Part shown: piece after piece, positions 18,491-31,114 of the stretch
Numbering within the stretch: position 1 is the first letter of the stretch
Layout: each line of letters starts with the position of its first letter
Program-made: the position numbers and the translations under genes
The notes under the pieces: generated by a model
What the model was told of the DNA's origin: nothing
Seen by the model: the letters and a program-made list of their open reading frames with translations, nothing else
Databases searched by the model: none
Assembly (NCBI RefSeq): GCF_002975405.1
Contig: NZ_PCPS01000001.1
Span: 682,001-746,000, forward strand
DNA from: Arthrobacter sp. MYb229
Lineage (GTDB): Bacteria; Actinomycetota; Actinomycetes; Actinomycetales; Micrococcaceae
Direction: 5' to 3'
Length of the DNA: 64,000 nt

Positions 18491-19453
18491 ATGCTCCCGG
18501 TCTCCATCCCGTCTCCGCCGGAGGAATTCTCCAAGCTCTCCCTGGGCCCGCTGACCATCCACGCCTACGCGCTGTGCATCTTGCTGGGCATCGTGCTGGC
18601 GCTGTGGCTGACCGGGCGGCGGATGCGTGCCCGCGGCGGCGACTCGGACCTGCTCTGGGACATCGTCATCTGGGCGATCCCCTTCGGCATCGTCGGCGGC
18701 CGGCTCTACCACGTGCTGATCACCGACCCGATGTACTACTTCGGGCTCGGCGGGCAGCAAGCGCACTGGGCCGAGATCCCGCAGCTCTGGCTGGGCGGAC
18801 TGGGCATCATGGGCGCGGTCTCGCTGGGCATCGTCGGCGCCTGGATCGGCTGCCGGCGGAGCGGGGTGCGGCTCTCGGCCTTCATCGACGCCGTCGCCCC
18901 CGGCGTGCTGCTGGCCCAAGCCGTGGGCCGTTGGGGGAACTGGTTCAACCAGGAACTCTTCGGCGCGCCGACCACCCTGCCCTGGGGACTTGAAATCGAC
19001 CCGGAGCACTATAACTTCCCGGCCTCGCTGCCGCCCGAGACGCTCTTCCACCCGACCTTCCTCTACGAATCATTGTGGAACCTGCTGGGCGTGGTGGTGC
19101 TGCTGGCGCTGGACAAGAAGTTCGCGCTGCGCCGCACAGCGTTGTTCTGCTGCTACGTGATTTGGTACGGCATCGGCCGGACCTTCACCGAGTCGCTGCG
19201 CCTGGACGCGGCGGAGATCATCAGCATCGGCCCGCTGTCCCTGCGCATCCACCAGTGGCTGGCCATCGCCCTGGTCGTCTTCGGCTCGCTGGCGCTGGCC
19301 TACGTGCTGGCGAAGCTGCGCGGGGAAGGCAAGGATTCGCTCTTCCTGCCCGGGCGCGAGCCGGCGGCCCGCGCCGCGGCGGCGGGCACCGACGCTCCGT
19401 CGAGCAACACCGAGCGGCAGATCATGAAGGACGACGAGCAGCCGCCGGGCTGA
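18491..19453 (+). CDS. lgt: Prolipoprotein diacylglyceryl transferase
   Basis: Membrane enzyme that moves diacylglycerol from phosphatidylglycerol to the lipobox cysteine of prolipoproteins. The 320-residue protein has about seven membrane segments and the Lgt signature GRWGNWFNQELFG, with GIVGGRLYHV, HPTFLYESLWN and RIHQWLA. The frame is open far upstream inside trpA, but the ATG at 18491 gives the family N-terminus. Linkage to trpA is conserved in actinobacteria. It would process the lipoproteins at 10966 and possibly 34403. Confidence 0.96.
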   Translation: MLPVSIPSPPEEFSKLSLGPLTIHAYALCILLGIVLALWLTGRRMRARGGDSDLLWDIVIWAIPFGIVGGRLYHVLITDPMYYFGLGGQQAHWAEIPQLWLGGLGIMGAVSLGIVGAWIGCRRSGVRLSAFIDAVAPGVLLAQAVGRWGNWFNQELFGAPTTLPWGLEIDPEHYNFPASLPPETLFHPTFLYESLWNLLGVVVLLALDKKFALRRTALFCCYVIWYGIGRTFTESLRLDAAEIISIGPLSLRIHQWLAIALVVFGSLALAYVLAKLRGEGKDSLFLPGREPAARAAAAGTDAPSSNTERQIMKDDEQPPG

Positions 19454-19480
19454 TCGCGGAGCTGCCTCCGCACCTCCAAC

Positions 19481-19519
19481 GGGGATCGAAAAACACCAGC
19501 GCGTGTTTTTTCGGTCCCC
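19481..19519 (+). terminator. Terminator-like hairpin after lgt
   Basis: GGGGATCGAAAAACAC pairs with GTGTTTTTTCGGTCCCC (one G-U pair, one bulged base) around a 6-base loop, 27 bases after the lgt stop. The U-run lies in the 3' arm. Confidence 0.75.
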
Positions 19520-19677
19520 GTTTCGGCGTTAACGCGGGACTTTTTTGCCCCTCGGGTGGGCGGTACGCAATCTGCGCGAAACATTTAAAAATCGGCTCAA
19601 CCCCGGGCGAAACAATGGAAAAGGCCAGCATCACCGCGAATAAACCTGCTTTTTAGCTGGCGCTGTGCGTGACCGTT

Positions 19678-19693
19678 TTAACATTTTCGAAAC
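19678..19693 (+). promoter_or_regulatory. Possible GlnR-type nitrogen-regulator site upstream of gltB
   Basis: TTAAC-N6-GAAAC at 19678-19693 matches the actinobacterial GlnR consensus gTnAC-N6-GaAAC at all but the first base. Three further GAAAC words stand at 19578, 19609 and 19712. A possible -10, TAAGGT (19727-19732), lacks a good -35, as expected for an activated promoter. Whether this organism uses GlnR, AmtR or another regulator is not shown in the window. Confidence 0.35.
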
Positions 19694-19740
19694 AAAACCG
19701 CGCGAAAGCGGGAAACATAGGGGGCGTAAGGTAAATCTAC

Positions 19741-19934
19741 GCACCTCTCCGGGAGTCCACACCCCATGACCCGGGCGAGGCGCAGGAACCACAACGCGGT
19801 GGATCCTTCAACCTTCGAAGCAGCGCACCCGCTCGGCCCCACCCCGCCGGCGGCGCAGCTGGCCACGAGGTTAAGGCGACCGGTGGCTGACGCACCTTCG
19901 AGAATCCCCAAGGTGGGACCCGGTTCGCCTTTTT
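19741..19934 (+). promoter_or_regulatory. Structured gltB leader with attenuator-like end
   Basis: Several helices can be drawn: GCACCTC/GAGGCGC plus CCGGG/CCCGG (19741-19783), GGAACCAC/GTGGATCC (19785-19806), CACCTT/AAGGTG (19893-19915), and an enclosing stem AAGGCGACCGG (19873-19883) with CCGGTTCGCCTT (19920-19931, one bulge) that runs into TTTTT (19930-19934). The last looks like an intrinsic terminator about 16 bases before the gltB ribosome-binding site. GCCAC/GTGGC (19862-19887) could compete with it. I recognise no known riboswitch family. The whole gap 19520-19963 holds no credible gene. Confidence 0.5.
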
Positions 19935-19963
19935 CCGCCGCATGAACCACGAAAGGCACGCTC

Positions 19964-24569
<4,606 letters not shown>

Positions 24570-24577
<8 letters not shown>

Positions 24578-26039
24578 TCCACGCGGATTCTTGAAGGTGA
24601 CCGAACGCGTCACCCAACCCAAGCGCCCGGTGCCGGTGCGCCTGATGGACTACAAGGAGGTCCTTGAGCGCCAGCAAGCAGGCACGCTGCAGGAGCAGGC
24701 CTCGCGCTGCATGGACTGCGGCATCCCGTTCTGCCACCAGGGCTGCCCGCTGGGCAACCTGATCCCGGAGTTCAATGACCTGACCTACCGCGGGCGGATG
24801 GACGATGCCGCGGCCCGGCTGCTGAGCACCAACAACTTCCCGGAACTGACCGGTAAGCTGTGCCCCGCTCCCTGCGAGGCGGCCTGCGTGCTGAGCATCA
24901 ACCAGCCCGCGGTCACCATCAAGCAGGTCGAGGCCGAGCTGGCCGAGCATCTGATGGACGCCGGCGACTTCATCGCGCAGCCGCCGGCGCGCCACACCGA
25001 GAAGCGCGTGGCCATCGTCGGTTCCGGTCCGGCCGGACTGGCTGCCGCCCAGCAGCTGACCCGGGTGGGCCACACCGTGGCGGTCTACGAGCGCGACGAG
25101 CAGATCGGCGGCCTGCTGCGCTTCGGCATCCCGGACTTCAAACTCGAAAAGCAGATCATCGACCGCCGCCTGGACCAGATGCGTGAGGAAGGCACGATCT
25201 TCCGCACCGGCATCGAGATCGGCAAGGAGATCAGCTGGGATCAATTGCGTCGCGATTATGACGCGGTGATCGTCGCCACCGGCGCCACCATCCCGCGGGA
25301 GCTGCCCATCCCGGGCCATGACCTGGATGGCGTGCACCACGCCATGGAGTTCCTCACAGAGAACAACCGCGTGGTGGCCGGAACCCTGGACGCTGCGCGC
25401 ATCGATGCGAAGGGCAAGCACGTGATCGTGCTCGGCGGTGGCGACACCGGATCCGACTGCATCGGCACCGCGCTGCGCCAGGGAGCCGCTTCGGTGACCA
25501 CCTTGGCCATCGGCCAGAAGCCGCCGACCGAACGCGCCGACACCCAGCCGTGGCCCACGATGCCGCTGCTCTTCGAGGTGCAGTCCTCGCATGAGGAGGG
25601 CGGCGAACGCAGCTATCTGGCCTCGACCGTGAACTTCGTTTCCGGCGAGGGAGCCGAGCAGAATAAGGTGATCGGTGTTACAGTTGCAGAGACAGAATTC
25701 GTTGCCGGCAAGCGCCTGCCGAAGCCTGGGACGGAACGCGTTATCAAAGCGGATCTGGTTCTCCTGGCTCTTGGCTTCACCGGTCCGGAACCTTCCGGGC
25801 TCGATGAGCAGCTCAGCATCGAATTCGACAACCGGGGCAACGTCGCCCGAGATGGCTACTACATGACGAACTCCGAATCGGTGTTCGCCGCCGGAGATGC
25901 CGGTCGGGGGCAGTCGCTGATCGTCTGGGCTATCGCCGAAGGCCGCGCTTGCGCCGCCGGAGTCGATAAGTTCCTGATGGAAACGACGAACCTTCCTGCA
26001 CCAGTTGCTCCAACAGATAGAGCCATCAGCATCATTTGA
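24570..26039 (+). CDS. gltD: Glutamate synthase small subunit (NADPH)
   Basis: Passes electrons from NADPH through FAD and 4Fe-4S clusters to GltB. The N-terminal clusters show [17 protein letters not shown] and [11 protein letters not shown]; the FAD site is [17 protein letters not shown], the NADPH site [13 protein letters not shown], and the second FAD motif [12 protein letters not shown]. The start is GTG at 24570, with a strong TTTGGAGGTGA ribosome-binding site, inside the end of gltB. At 489 residues it is full length. A large hairpin follows the stop. Confidence 0.97.
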
Positions 26040-26042
26040 GTG

Positions 26043-26095
26043 GCATAGGCTTTGATGCGGCGAACCCAAACGGGTTCGCCGCATTTTGCCTATGC
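26043..26095 (+). terminator. Two-tier terminator hairpin after gltD
   Basis: Inner arms ATGCGGCGAACCC and GGGTTCGCCGCAT (13 bp, loop AAAC) end in TTTT; outer arms GCATAGGC (26043-26050) and GCCTATGC (26088-26095) add 8 more pairs. Good terminator, unusually long. Confidence 0.88.
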
Positions 26096-26122
26096 AAACA
26101 TGAAAGGCATTTGGCTGACGGT

Positions 26123-27634
26123 ATGAGACGCGCAAAAATTGTGGCAACATGGGGCCCGGCCCTAGCGAGCTATGAAAACACCGTAGCGGTACTTCAAGCG
26201 GGCGTAGACGTCGCCCGACTGAACATGAGCCATGGAGACTACTCCATGCATGCTCAATCCTTGGCAAACGTACGTAACGCGGCGACCGAGGTGGGGCGCG
26301 CGGTCGGCATTTTCGCAGACCTGCAAGGCCCGAAGATCCGCCTGGGTCGTTTCAAGGACGACGCCAAGTACATCTTGGAAGTCGGCGAAGAATTCACCAT
26401 TACCATCGAGGACATCCAGGGTACTCGCAACCTGTGCTCGACCACCTTCAAGGGCTTGCCAACCGATGTGAAGCCGGGGGACTTCCTGCTGATCAACGAC
26501 GGCAAGGTGAAGCTCAAAGCCATCGAGGTCACCGATACCGAGGTGCGCTCCGAGGTCGTGGTCGGCGGCGAGGTCTCCAATAACAAGGGCATCAACCTGC
26601 CCGGCGTTGCGGTCAACGTGCCGGCGCTGAGCGAAAAGGACGAGGACGATCTGCGCTGGGCCATTCGTGCCGGCGTCGACATGATCGCGTTGTCCTTCGT
26701 GCGCAATGCCAGCGATATCGAGCGCGTGCACGAAATCATGGACGAGGAAGGCCGCCGCCTTCCGGTGATCGCAAAGATCGAGAAGCCGCAGGCAGTTGCC
26801 GCGCTGGAAGAAATCATCAACGCCTTCGACGCGATCATGGTTGCCCGTGGCGACCTGGGCGTGGAGCTGCCGCTGGAAGACGTTCCGGTGGTGCAGAAAC
26901 GTGCGGTGGAGCTCGCGCGCCGCTGGGCCAAGCCGGTCATCGTCGCCACCCAGGTGCTCGAATCGATGATCGAATCGCCGACCCCAACCCGTGCCGAGGC
27001 TTCGGACTGCGCCAACGCGGTGCTCGACGGCGCCGACGCGGTGATGCTTTCGGGGGAGACCTCGGTGGGCGCCTACCCGGTGGAGACCGTGGAAACCATG
27101 TCGCGCATTATTTCCTCCACCGAGCAGCACGGGCTGGATCGCATTCCACGTCTCGGCTCGCAGCCGAAGACCCGTGGCGGCGCGATTACCCGTGCGGCCG
27201 TGGAAATCGCCGATCAGCTCGACGCGAAATACATCGTCGCCTTCACCCAGTCCGGTGACTCCGCACGACGCCTTTCGCGCCTGCGCCCGAAGCGCCCGGT
27301 GCTGGCCTTCACCCCGCTGCAGCAGACCTACAACATCATGACCCTGATGTGGGGAGTGCAGGCACGCCTGGTGGCCTACGCGGACCACACCGACAAGATG
27401 ACCGCACAGGTCGATGAGCAGCTGCTCAGCGAAGGCCTGGCCCAGATCAACGATCTGGTTTGCATCGCTGCCGGTTCCCCTCCGGGGCAAGCCGGTTCGA
27501 CCAATTCGCTGCGCGTGCACAAGGTCGGGGACCTGGCTGATGCCGGTCAGCTGGTCGACGGCAAGCCAATGCCGGCGCGCGAAGTTGTCGGGCCATGGGA
27601 TCCTGCGAACGTTTCGACGCCCAAGGATCTCTAA
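26123..27634 (+). CDS. pyk: Pyruvate kinase
   Basis: Last step of glycolysis, phosphoenolpyruvate to pyruvate with ATP formation. It begins RRAKIVATWGPA and shows ARLNMSHGD, FADLQGPKIRLG, the catalytic Lys in VIAKIEKPQAV, DAIMVARGDLGVE and MLSGETSVGAYPVE, then the C-terminal allosteric domain. The ATG at 26123 gives the conserved family start and 503 residues; the frame is open to 26036 through the gltD terminator, which is not credible coding. The ribosome-binding site is weak. It ends in a terminator. Confidence 0.96.
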   Translation: MRRAKIVATWGPALASYENTVAVLQAGVDVARLNMSHGDYSMHAQSLANVRNAATEVGRAVGIFADLQGPKIRLGRFKDDAKYILEVGEEFTITIEDIQGTRNLCSTTFKGLPTDVKPGDFLLINDGKVKLKAIEVTDTEVRSEVVVGGEVSNNKGINLPGVAVNVPALSEKDEDDLRWAIRAGVDMIALSFVRNASDIERVHEIMDEEGRRLPVIAKIEKPQAVAALEEIINAFDAIMVARGDLGVELPLEDVPVVQKRAVELARRWAKPVIVATQVLESMIESPTPTRAEASDCANAVLDGADAVMLSGETSVGAYPVETVETMSRIISSTEQHGLDRIPRLGSQPKTRGGAITRAAVEIADQLDAKYIVAFTQSGDSARRLSRLRPKRPVLAFTPLQQTYNIMTLMWGVQARLVAYADHTDKMTAQVDEQLLSEGLAQINDLVCIAAGSPPGQAGSTNSLRVHKVGDLADAGQLVDGKPMPAREVVGPWDPANVSTPKDL

Positions 27635-27658
27635 GCCGTAGCTTTGAGCCAACAAAAG

Positions 27659-27704
27659 TGAGCCTGCCCGCAAGATCGTTTCATCGATCCTGCGGGCAGG
27701 CTCA
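27659..27704 (+). terminator. Terminator-like hairpin after pyk
   Basis: 20-base arms starting TGAGCCTGCCCGCA and ending TGCGGGCAGGCTCA, with one mismatch and a 6-base loop, 25 bases after the pyk stop. The following bases are only mildly T-rich. Confidence 0.8.
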
Positions 27705-27759
27705 TTCGCGTTTGGAACCAATCCATCCTCGCTGCGAGATGCATCACAGGGGCGAATAA

Positions 27760-27810
27760 TTAAAAGAAAAAATGCCGCCGGAGAGAGTTTTCACTTTCTC
27801 CGACGGCATT
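27760..27810 (-). terminator. Terminator of the tRNA-Leu gene
   Basis: Read on the minus strand, AATGCCGTCGGAGA pairs with TCTCCGGCGGCATT (one mismatch) and is followed by TTTTTCTTTTA. It starts 8 bases after the tRNA 3' end. Confidence 0.9.
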
Positions 27811-27817
27811 CATGATG

Positions 27818-27899
27818 TGCCCAAGGTGGGACTCGAACCCACACATCTTTCGATACCGCATTTTGAGTGCGGCGCGTCTACCGATTCCGCCACTTGGGC
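27818..27899 (-). tRNA. tRNA-Leu (anticodon CAA)
   Basis: Class II tRNA of 82 bases. Acceptor GCCCAAG pairs with CTTGGGC, discriminator A; the anticodon stem CCGCA/TGCGG encloses CTCAAAA, giving anticodon CAA for UUG codons; the variable arm is long; the T arm GTGGG-TTCGAGT-CCCAC is intact. CCA is not encoded. Confidence 0.96.
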
Positions 27900-28087
27900 G
27901 AGCACATTGACGAGTTTACTAGAGGTTTCGTAGATTTCCTAATCGATAACCTCGCGTCATCGCCCTAATAAGGGTACATGCAAGTAGGCTTAGATACGAA
28001 ACGGGAGCAGCGCGGCTCGCCGCGAAATACATCTTGAATTCTGCCGGCTAACGAGGCAGGTACGCAGACCACTAAGGAAGGCGCCCT

Positions 28088-28705
28088 ATGAGCGAGCTAC
28101 CAGAAATTACCAAAATCCCTTCCGAGGCGCCTTCCGCGGCGCGACGCGTGCTCGTAGCCGAAGACGAGACGCTGATCCGCCTGGATATCGTTGAGATCTT
28201 GCGCTCCGAAGGCTATGACGTGGTGGCCGAGGTCGACAACGGCCAGAGCGCGCTGGAGAAGGCGCGTGAGTTGAAGCCGGATCTGGTGCTGATGGATGTA
28301 AAGATGCCGGTGATGGATGGCATTACCGCCGCCGAGTCGATCGTCAAGGAGCGCATCGCCCCCGTCGTGCTGCTCACCGCATTCAGCCAAAAGGAATTGG
28401 TGGAGCGGGCGCGCGAAGCCGGCGCCATGGCCTACGTGGTCAAGCCCTTCACCCCGGCCGACCTGACCCCGGCGATCGAAATCGCGATTTCGCGCAACGA
28501 CGAGCTGCGTGCCCTGGAGTCCGAGGTCAGCAACCTCGCCGAGCAGTTCGAGACTCGAAAGCTTGTGGACCGGGCCAAGTCGCTGCTCATCACCAAGATG
28601 GGGTTGACCGAACCGGAAGCATTCCGCTGGATCCAGAAGACCTCGATGGACCGTCGACTGAGCATGCGGCAGGTCGCGGACACCGTGATCGATCAGGTTA
28701 AGTAG
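28088..28705 (+). CDS. pdtaR: ANTAR-domain response regulator (PdtaR-like antiterminator)
   Basis: A phospho-receiver joined to an RNA-binding ANTAR domain, 205 residues. The receiver shows the acidic pair Glu25-Asp26 (AEDETLIR), phospho-acceptor Asp70 in LVLMDVKMPVMDG, LLTAF and the Lys in VVKPF. The ANTAR part (about 140-205) has RKLVDRAKSLLI, GLTEPEAFRWIQKTSMDRRLSM. By family knowledge it binds paired hairpins in target mRNAs and prevents termination when phosphorylated. Position after pyk and before polA matches mycobacterial Rv1626. AAGGAAGG precedes the ATG. The partner histidine kinase is not here. Confidence 0.94.
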   Translation: MSELPEITKIPSEAPSAARRVLVAEDETLIRLDIVEILRSEGYDVVAEVDNGQSALEKARELKPDLVLMDVKMPVMDGITAAESIVKERIAPVVLLTAFSQKELVERAREAGAMAYVVKPFTPADLTPAIEIAISRNDELRALESEVSNLAEQFETRKLVDRAKSLLITKMGLTEPEAFRWIQKTSMDRRLSMRQVADTVIDQVK

Positions 28706-28741
28706 CCTCCCGCCATTGCCTGCGGCGCAGCGAGCCGCGCG

Positions 28742-28779
28742 AATGTGCGCCAAGCCACCTATGGTTTGGCGCACATTTT
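28742..28779 (+). terminator. Terminator after the ANTAR regulator
   Basis: 16-bp stem starting AATGTGCGCCAA and ending TTGGCGCACATT with one G-U pair and a 4-base loop, followed by TTC. Also close to a run of four T. Confidence 0.88.
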
Positions 28780-28879
28780 CTCTGCCCGCAAAAGCGCGAT
28801 CCGGCATGAACGCGGTAATTGCCTACTTGGGCACCAAAAGTTCATGCGGAATTTGCCCGGGGTTGGTTGACTGGCCGGA

Positions 28880-28907
28880 TTGACGTATCTGTTCAGGGGC
28901 ATAAGAT
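28880..28907 (+). promoter_or_regulatory. Promoter for the PiT transporter
   Basis: TTGACG (28880-28885), 16-base spacer, TAAGAT (28902-28907). It predicts a leader of about 100 bases before the ATG at 29016. The rest of 28780-29015 holds nothing else that I recognise; GTTCA words at 28840 and 28891 are too few to call PHO boxes. Confidence 0.65.
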
Positions 28908-29015
28908 TGAAATTGCGCTTTGAGCCCAATCCCGCACGCCATCATCTTCGCTGGATTTTGCAGCTCTCGGCCCAAGTTCTTTTTCCTTGCCGTTCGACCC
29001 TCAGGCTGGTATTCA

Positions 29016-30257
29016 ATGGATTTGACGCTAATCGTCGTCCTGGTCATCGCCTTGGCGTTGTTTTTCGACTTCACCAATGGTTTTCATGACACGGCCAATG
29101 CGATGGCCACCCCAATCGCAACCGGAGCAATCACTCCAAAAAAGGCTGTAGCTCTCGCTGCGGTTTTGAACCTCGTCGGTGCTTTCCTCTCTACGGAGGT
29201 AGCCAAGACGATTTCTGGCGGCATTATCAACGAAGATCCCACCACCGGCGTGCAGATCATGCCGGAAATGATCTTTGCGGGACTTATGGGCGCGGTGATC
29301 TGGAACGTATTCACCTGGATGCTCGGCCTGCCTTCAAGCTCCTCCCACGCCCTGTTCGGTGGGCTGGTTGGCGCCGCGATCGTCGGTGCCGGGTTCGGCG
29401 CCATCGACTACGGGGTGTTGCTCTCCAAGGTGCTTCTGCCGGCATTGTGCGCCCCGCTGATTGCGGGCATTTCCGCGTATCTATGCACGAAGCTTGCGTA
29501 CTCGATCACGAAGCGGCAGAACGGCGCCTCGCCTAAACGCGGAGGCTTCCGCTACGGACAGATCTTCTCTTCCTCGCTCGTGGCGCTGGCGCACGGCACC
29601 AATGACGCGCAGAAGACCATGGGTGTTATCACCCTGACTCTGGTCGCTTCGGGGATGCAGCGCGCCGGCACCGGCCCGCACCTGTGGGTCGTTGCAACCT
29701 GTGCGGTGGCCATTGCCTTGGGCACCTACACCGGTGGCTGGCGCATTATCCGCACCATGGGTTCGGGGCTCACCGATGTGAAGCCCGCGCAGGGCTTCGC
29801 CGCCGAGGTTTCGACCGCCTCGGCAATTCTCACCTCATCGCACCTGGGCTTCGCCTTGTCCACCACGCAGGTGGCATCCGGCTCGGTCATCGGTTCCGGC
29901 CTGGGACGCAAGGGCGCAGAAGTGCGCTGGGGCACCGCGGGCCGCATTGCCCTGGGGTGGCTGTTCACCCTTCCGGCGGCCGCCATCGTTGGCGGTGCCG
30001 CCGCGGCGCTGACCCATATCGGCGCAGTCGGCGTCGGGATCGTCGCCGTCGTCGGCGTGGGAACCCTGCTGCTGTTCTGGTACATGTCCCGCAAGGACCA
30101 TGTGGGGCACGATACCGCGATGTCCGACATCGATAATTCGGGAGCCGCGGTCAATATCCTTTCGAAGAAGGAGCGTCGCGCCCGCGCCAAGGCCGAAGCA
30201 ACGGCGGCCCGGAAGCTTGCGCAGGAAGCCATGGACAAGGAAGCGGATATCTCATGA
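29016..30257 (+). CDS. Inorganic phosphate transporter, PiT family
   Basis: Low-affinity phosphate (metal-phosphate) symporter in the membrane, 413 residues with about ten hydrophobic segments. The two inverted PiT signatures are present: FTNGFHDTANAMATPIATG near the N-terminus and ALAHGTNDAQKTMGVI in the middle. The C-terminal tail is charged (KKERRARAKAEATAARK). The ATG at 29016 starts directly at the first helix; the frame is open to 28920 but the extra residues lack family character. The stop overlaps the next small gene (ATGA). Confidence 0.94.
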   Translation: MDLTLIVVLVIALALFFDFTNGFHDTANAMATPIATGAITPKKAVALAAVLNLVGAFLSTEVAKTISGGIINEDPTTGVQIMPEMIFAGLMGAVIWNVFTWMLGLPSSSSHALFGGLVGAAIVGAGFGAIDYGVLLSKVLLPALCAPLIAGISAYLCTKLAYSITKRQNGASPKRGGFRYGQIFSSSLVALAHGTNDAQKTMGVITLTLVASGMQRAGTGPHLWVVATCAVAIALGTYTGGWRIIRTMGSGLTDVKPAQGFAAEVSTASAILTSSHLGFALSTTQVASGSVIGSGLGRKGAEVRWGTAGRIALGWLFTLPAAAIVGGAAAALTHIGAVGVGIVAVVGVGTLLLFWYMSRKDHVGHDTAMSDIDNSGAAVNILSKKERRARAKAEATAARKLAQEAMDKEADIS

Positions 30258-30490
30258 TCGAATGGTCAGCTTTTCTCATCGTCGCGCTGGTCAGCTGGGT
30301 AGCTGCCATGTGCATCGTCGTCGCATACTCCTTTGGCGTGCGCCTGCTGGCGGTGGCCCGCGACGAGCACCGCAATACCCAGGTTAATAAGTACGGCGCC
30401 TACCTCTGCTTCGGACTGTGCGGGCTGATCGTGCTCTTCGGCGTGGTGCTCATCGTTCCGCAGCTGAGCGAAGCGATCTTGGGCCTCTAG
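30254..30490 (+). CDS. Small two-helix membrane protein coupled to the PiT transporter
   Basis: 78 residues with two hydrophobic helices (about 5-30 and 48-68) separated by a charged loop, VARDEHRNTQVNKYG. The ATG overlaps the stop of the phosphate transporter by 4 bases, so it is almost surely co-translated. I do not recognise the family; a role as a transporter accessory protein is inferred only from this linkage. Confidence 0.75.
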   Translation: MIEWSAFLIVALVSWVAAMCIVVAYSFGVRLLAVARDEHRNTQVNKYGAYLCFGLCGLIVLFGVVLIVPQLSEAILGL

Positions 30491-30527
30491 GCATCCGGCA
30501 CGCCCGGTGGGCGGCAAAAACTAGATA

Positions 30528-30555
30528 TTGCCTTCGATGGAGGCACCCCTAGACT
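30528..30555 (+). promoter_or_regulatory. Promoter of the DHFR-like gene, leaderless type
   Basis: TTGCCT (30528-30533), 16-base spacer, TAGACT (30550-30555). The -10 ends six bases before the ATG at 30562, so transcription should begin at the start codon. Confidence 0.65.
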
Positions 30556-30561
30556 GGAGCT

Positions 30562-31107
30562 ATGACTAGCTTCAAGTACTACGTGGGTGCCTCCATCGAC
30601 GGCTTTGTGGCCGATCAGTCGGGCGACACGCATTGGCTACGCCCATTTACCGAGCTGCCCGGCTACCAGGCCGACCTTCGCGAGTTCTTCGACAGCATCG
30701 GCGCGGTGGTCGTCGGCGGCAAAACCTACGAAACGATCGTGCGGGATATCGGCGAGGGGCACCTGCAATGGCCATTCGGCGCGAAGCCGGTGTGGATCTT
30801 CACGCACCATGAGCTTCCCTCGTTGCCCGACACGGACCTGACCTTCATCCGCGGTGAAATCAGTTTCTGGAGCCGTGACATTGCCAAAAGCGCCGGCGCC
30901 GGAGATGTCTGGCTCGTGGGCGGTGCGGATCTGGCCGGCGGCTTTATCGAGGCCGGAATGCTCGACGAACTCACCGTGGTGACGGTGCCGGTGTTCCTCG
31001 GCGGCGGGGTGAACATTTTCGGCCGCGATGCCAACGCGCAGCTATCCGGACTGAAAATCCGTGAACTCGGCGACGATATCTTCGCCGCAAGCTACGCCGT
31101 CTCCTAG
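30562..31107 (+). CDS. Dihydrofolate reductase-like (RibD C-terminal domain) protein
   Basis: A 181-residue stand-alone reductase of the RibD_C/DHFR-like superfamily. It shows YYVGASIDGFVADQSGD, VVVGGKTYETI, DVWLVGGADLAGGFIEAGMLDE and VPVFLGGGVNIF, the expected NADPH-binding pattern. Proteins of this group are often annotated as dihydrofolate reductase, but the true substrate is unknown and RibD already supplies the riboflavin reductase. It is convergent with the thioesterase gene seven bases away. A related protein lies at 53192. Confidence 0.82.
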   Translation: MTSFKYYVGASIDGFVADQSGDTHWLRPFTELPGYQADLREFFDSIGAVVVGGKTYETIVRDIGEGHLQWPFGAKPVWIFTHHELPSLPDTDLTFIRGEISFWSRDIAKSAGAGDVWLVGGADLAGGFIEAGMLDELTVVTVPVFLGGGVNIFGRDANAQLSGLKIRELGDDIFAASYAVS

Positions 31108-31114
31108 CGCTCGG

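Noticed and set aside
19741-19934. T-box, SAM or cobalamin riboswitch before gltB
   Set aside because: No T-box sequence TGGNACCGCG, no B12 box GCCACTG in context and no SAM core; kept only as an unnamed structured leader.
28780-28900. PHO boxes before the phosphate transporter
   Set aside because: Only scattered GTTCA words without the 11-base direct-repeat spacing.
30562-31107. True folate-pathway dihydrofolate reductase (folA)
   Set aside because: The sequence fits the RibD_C-like group; no thyA neighbour and the classical FolA motifs are not evident.
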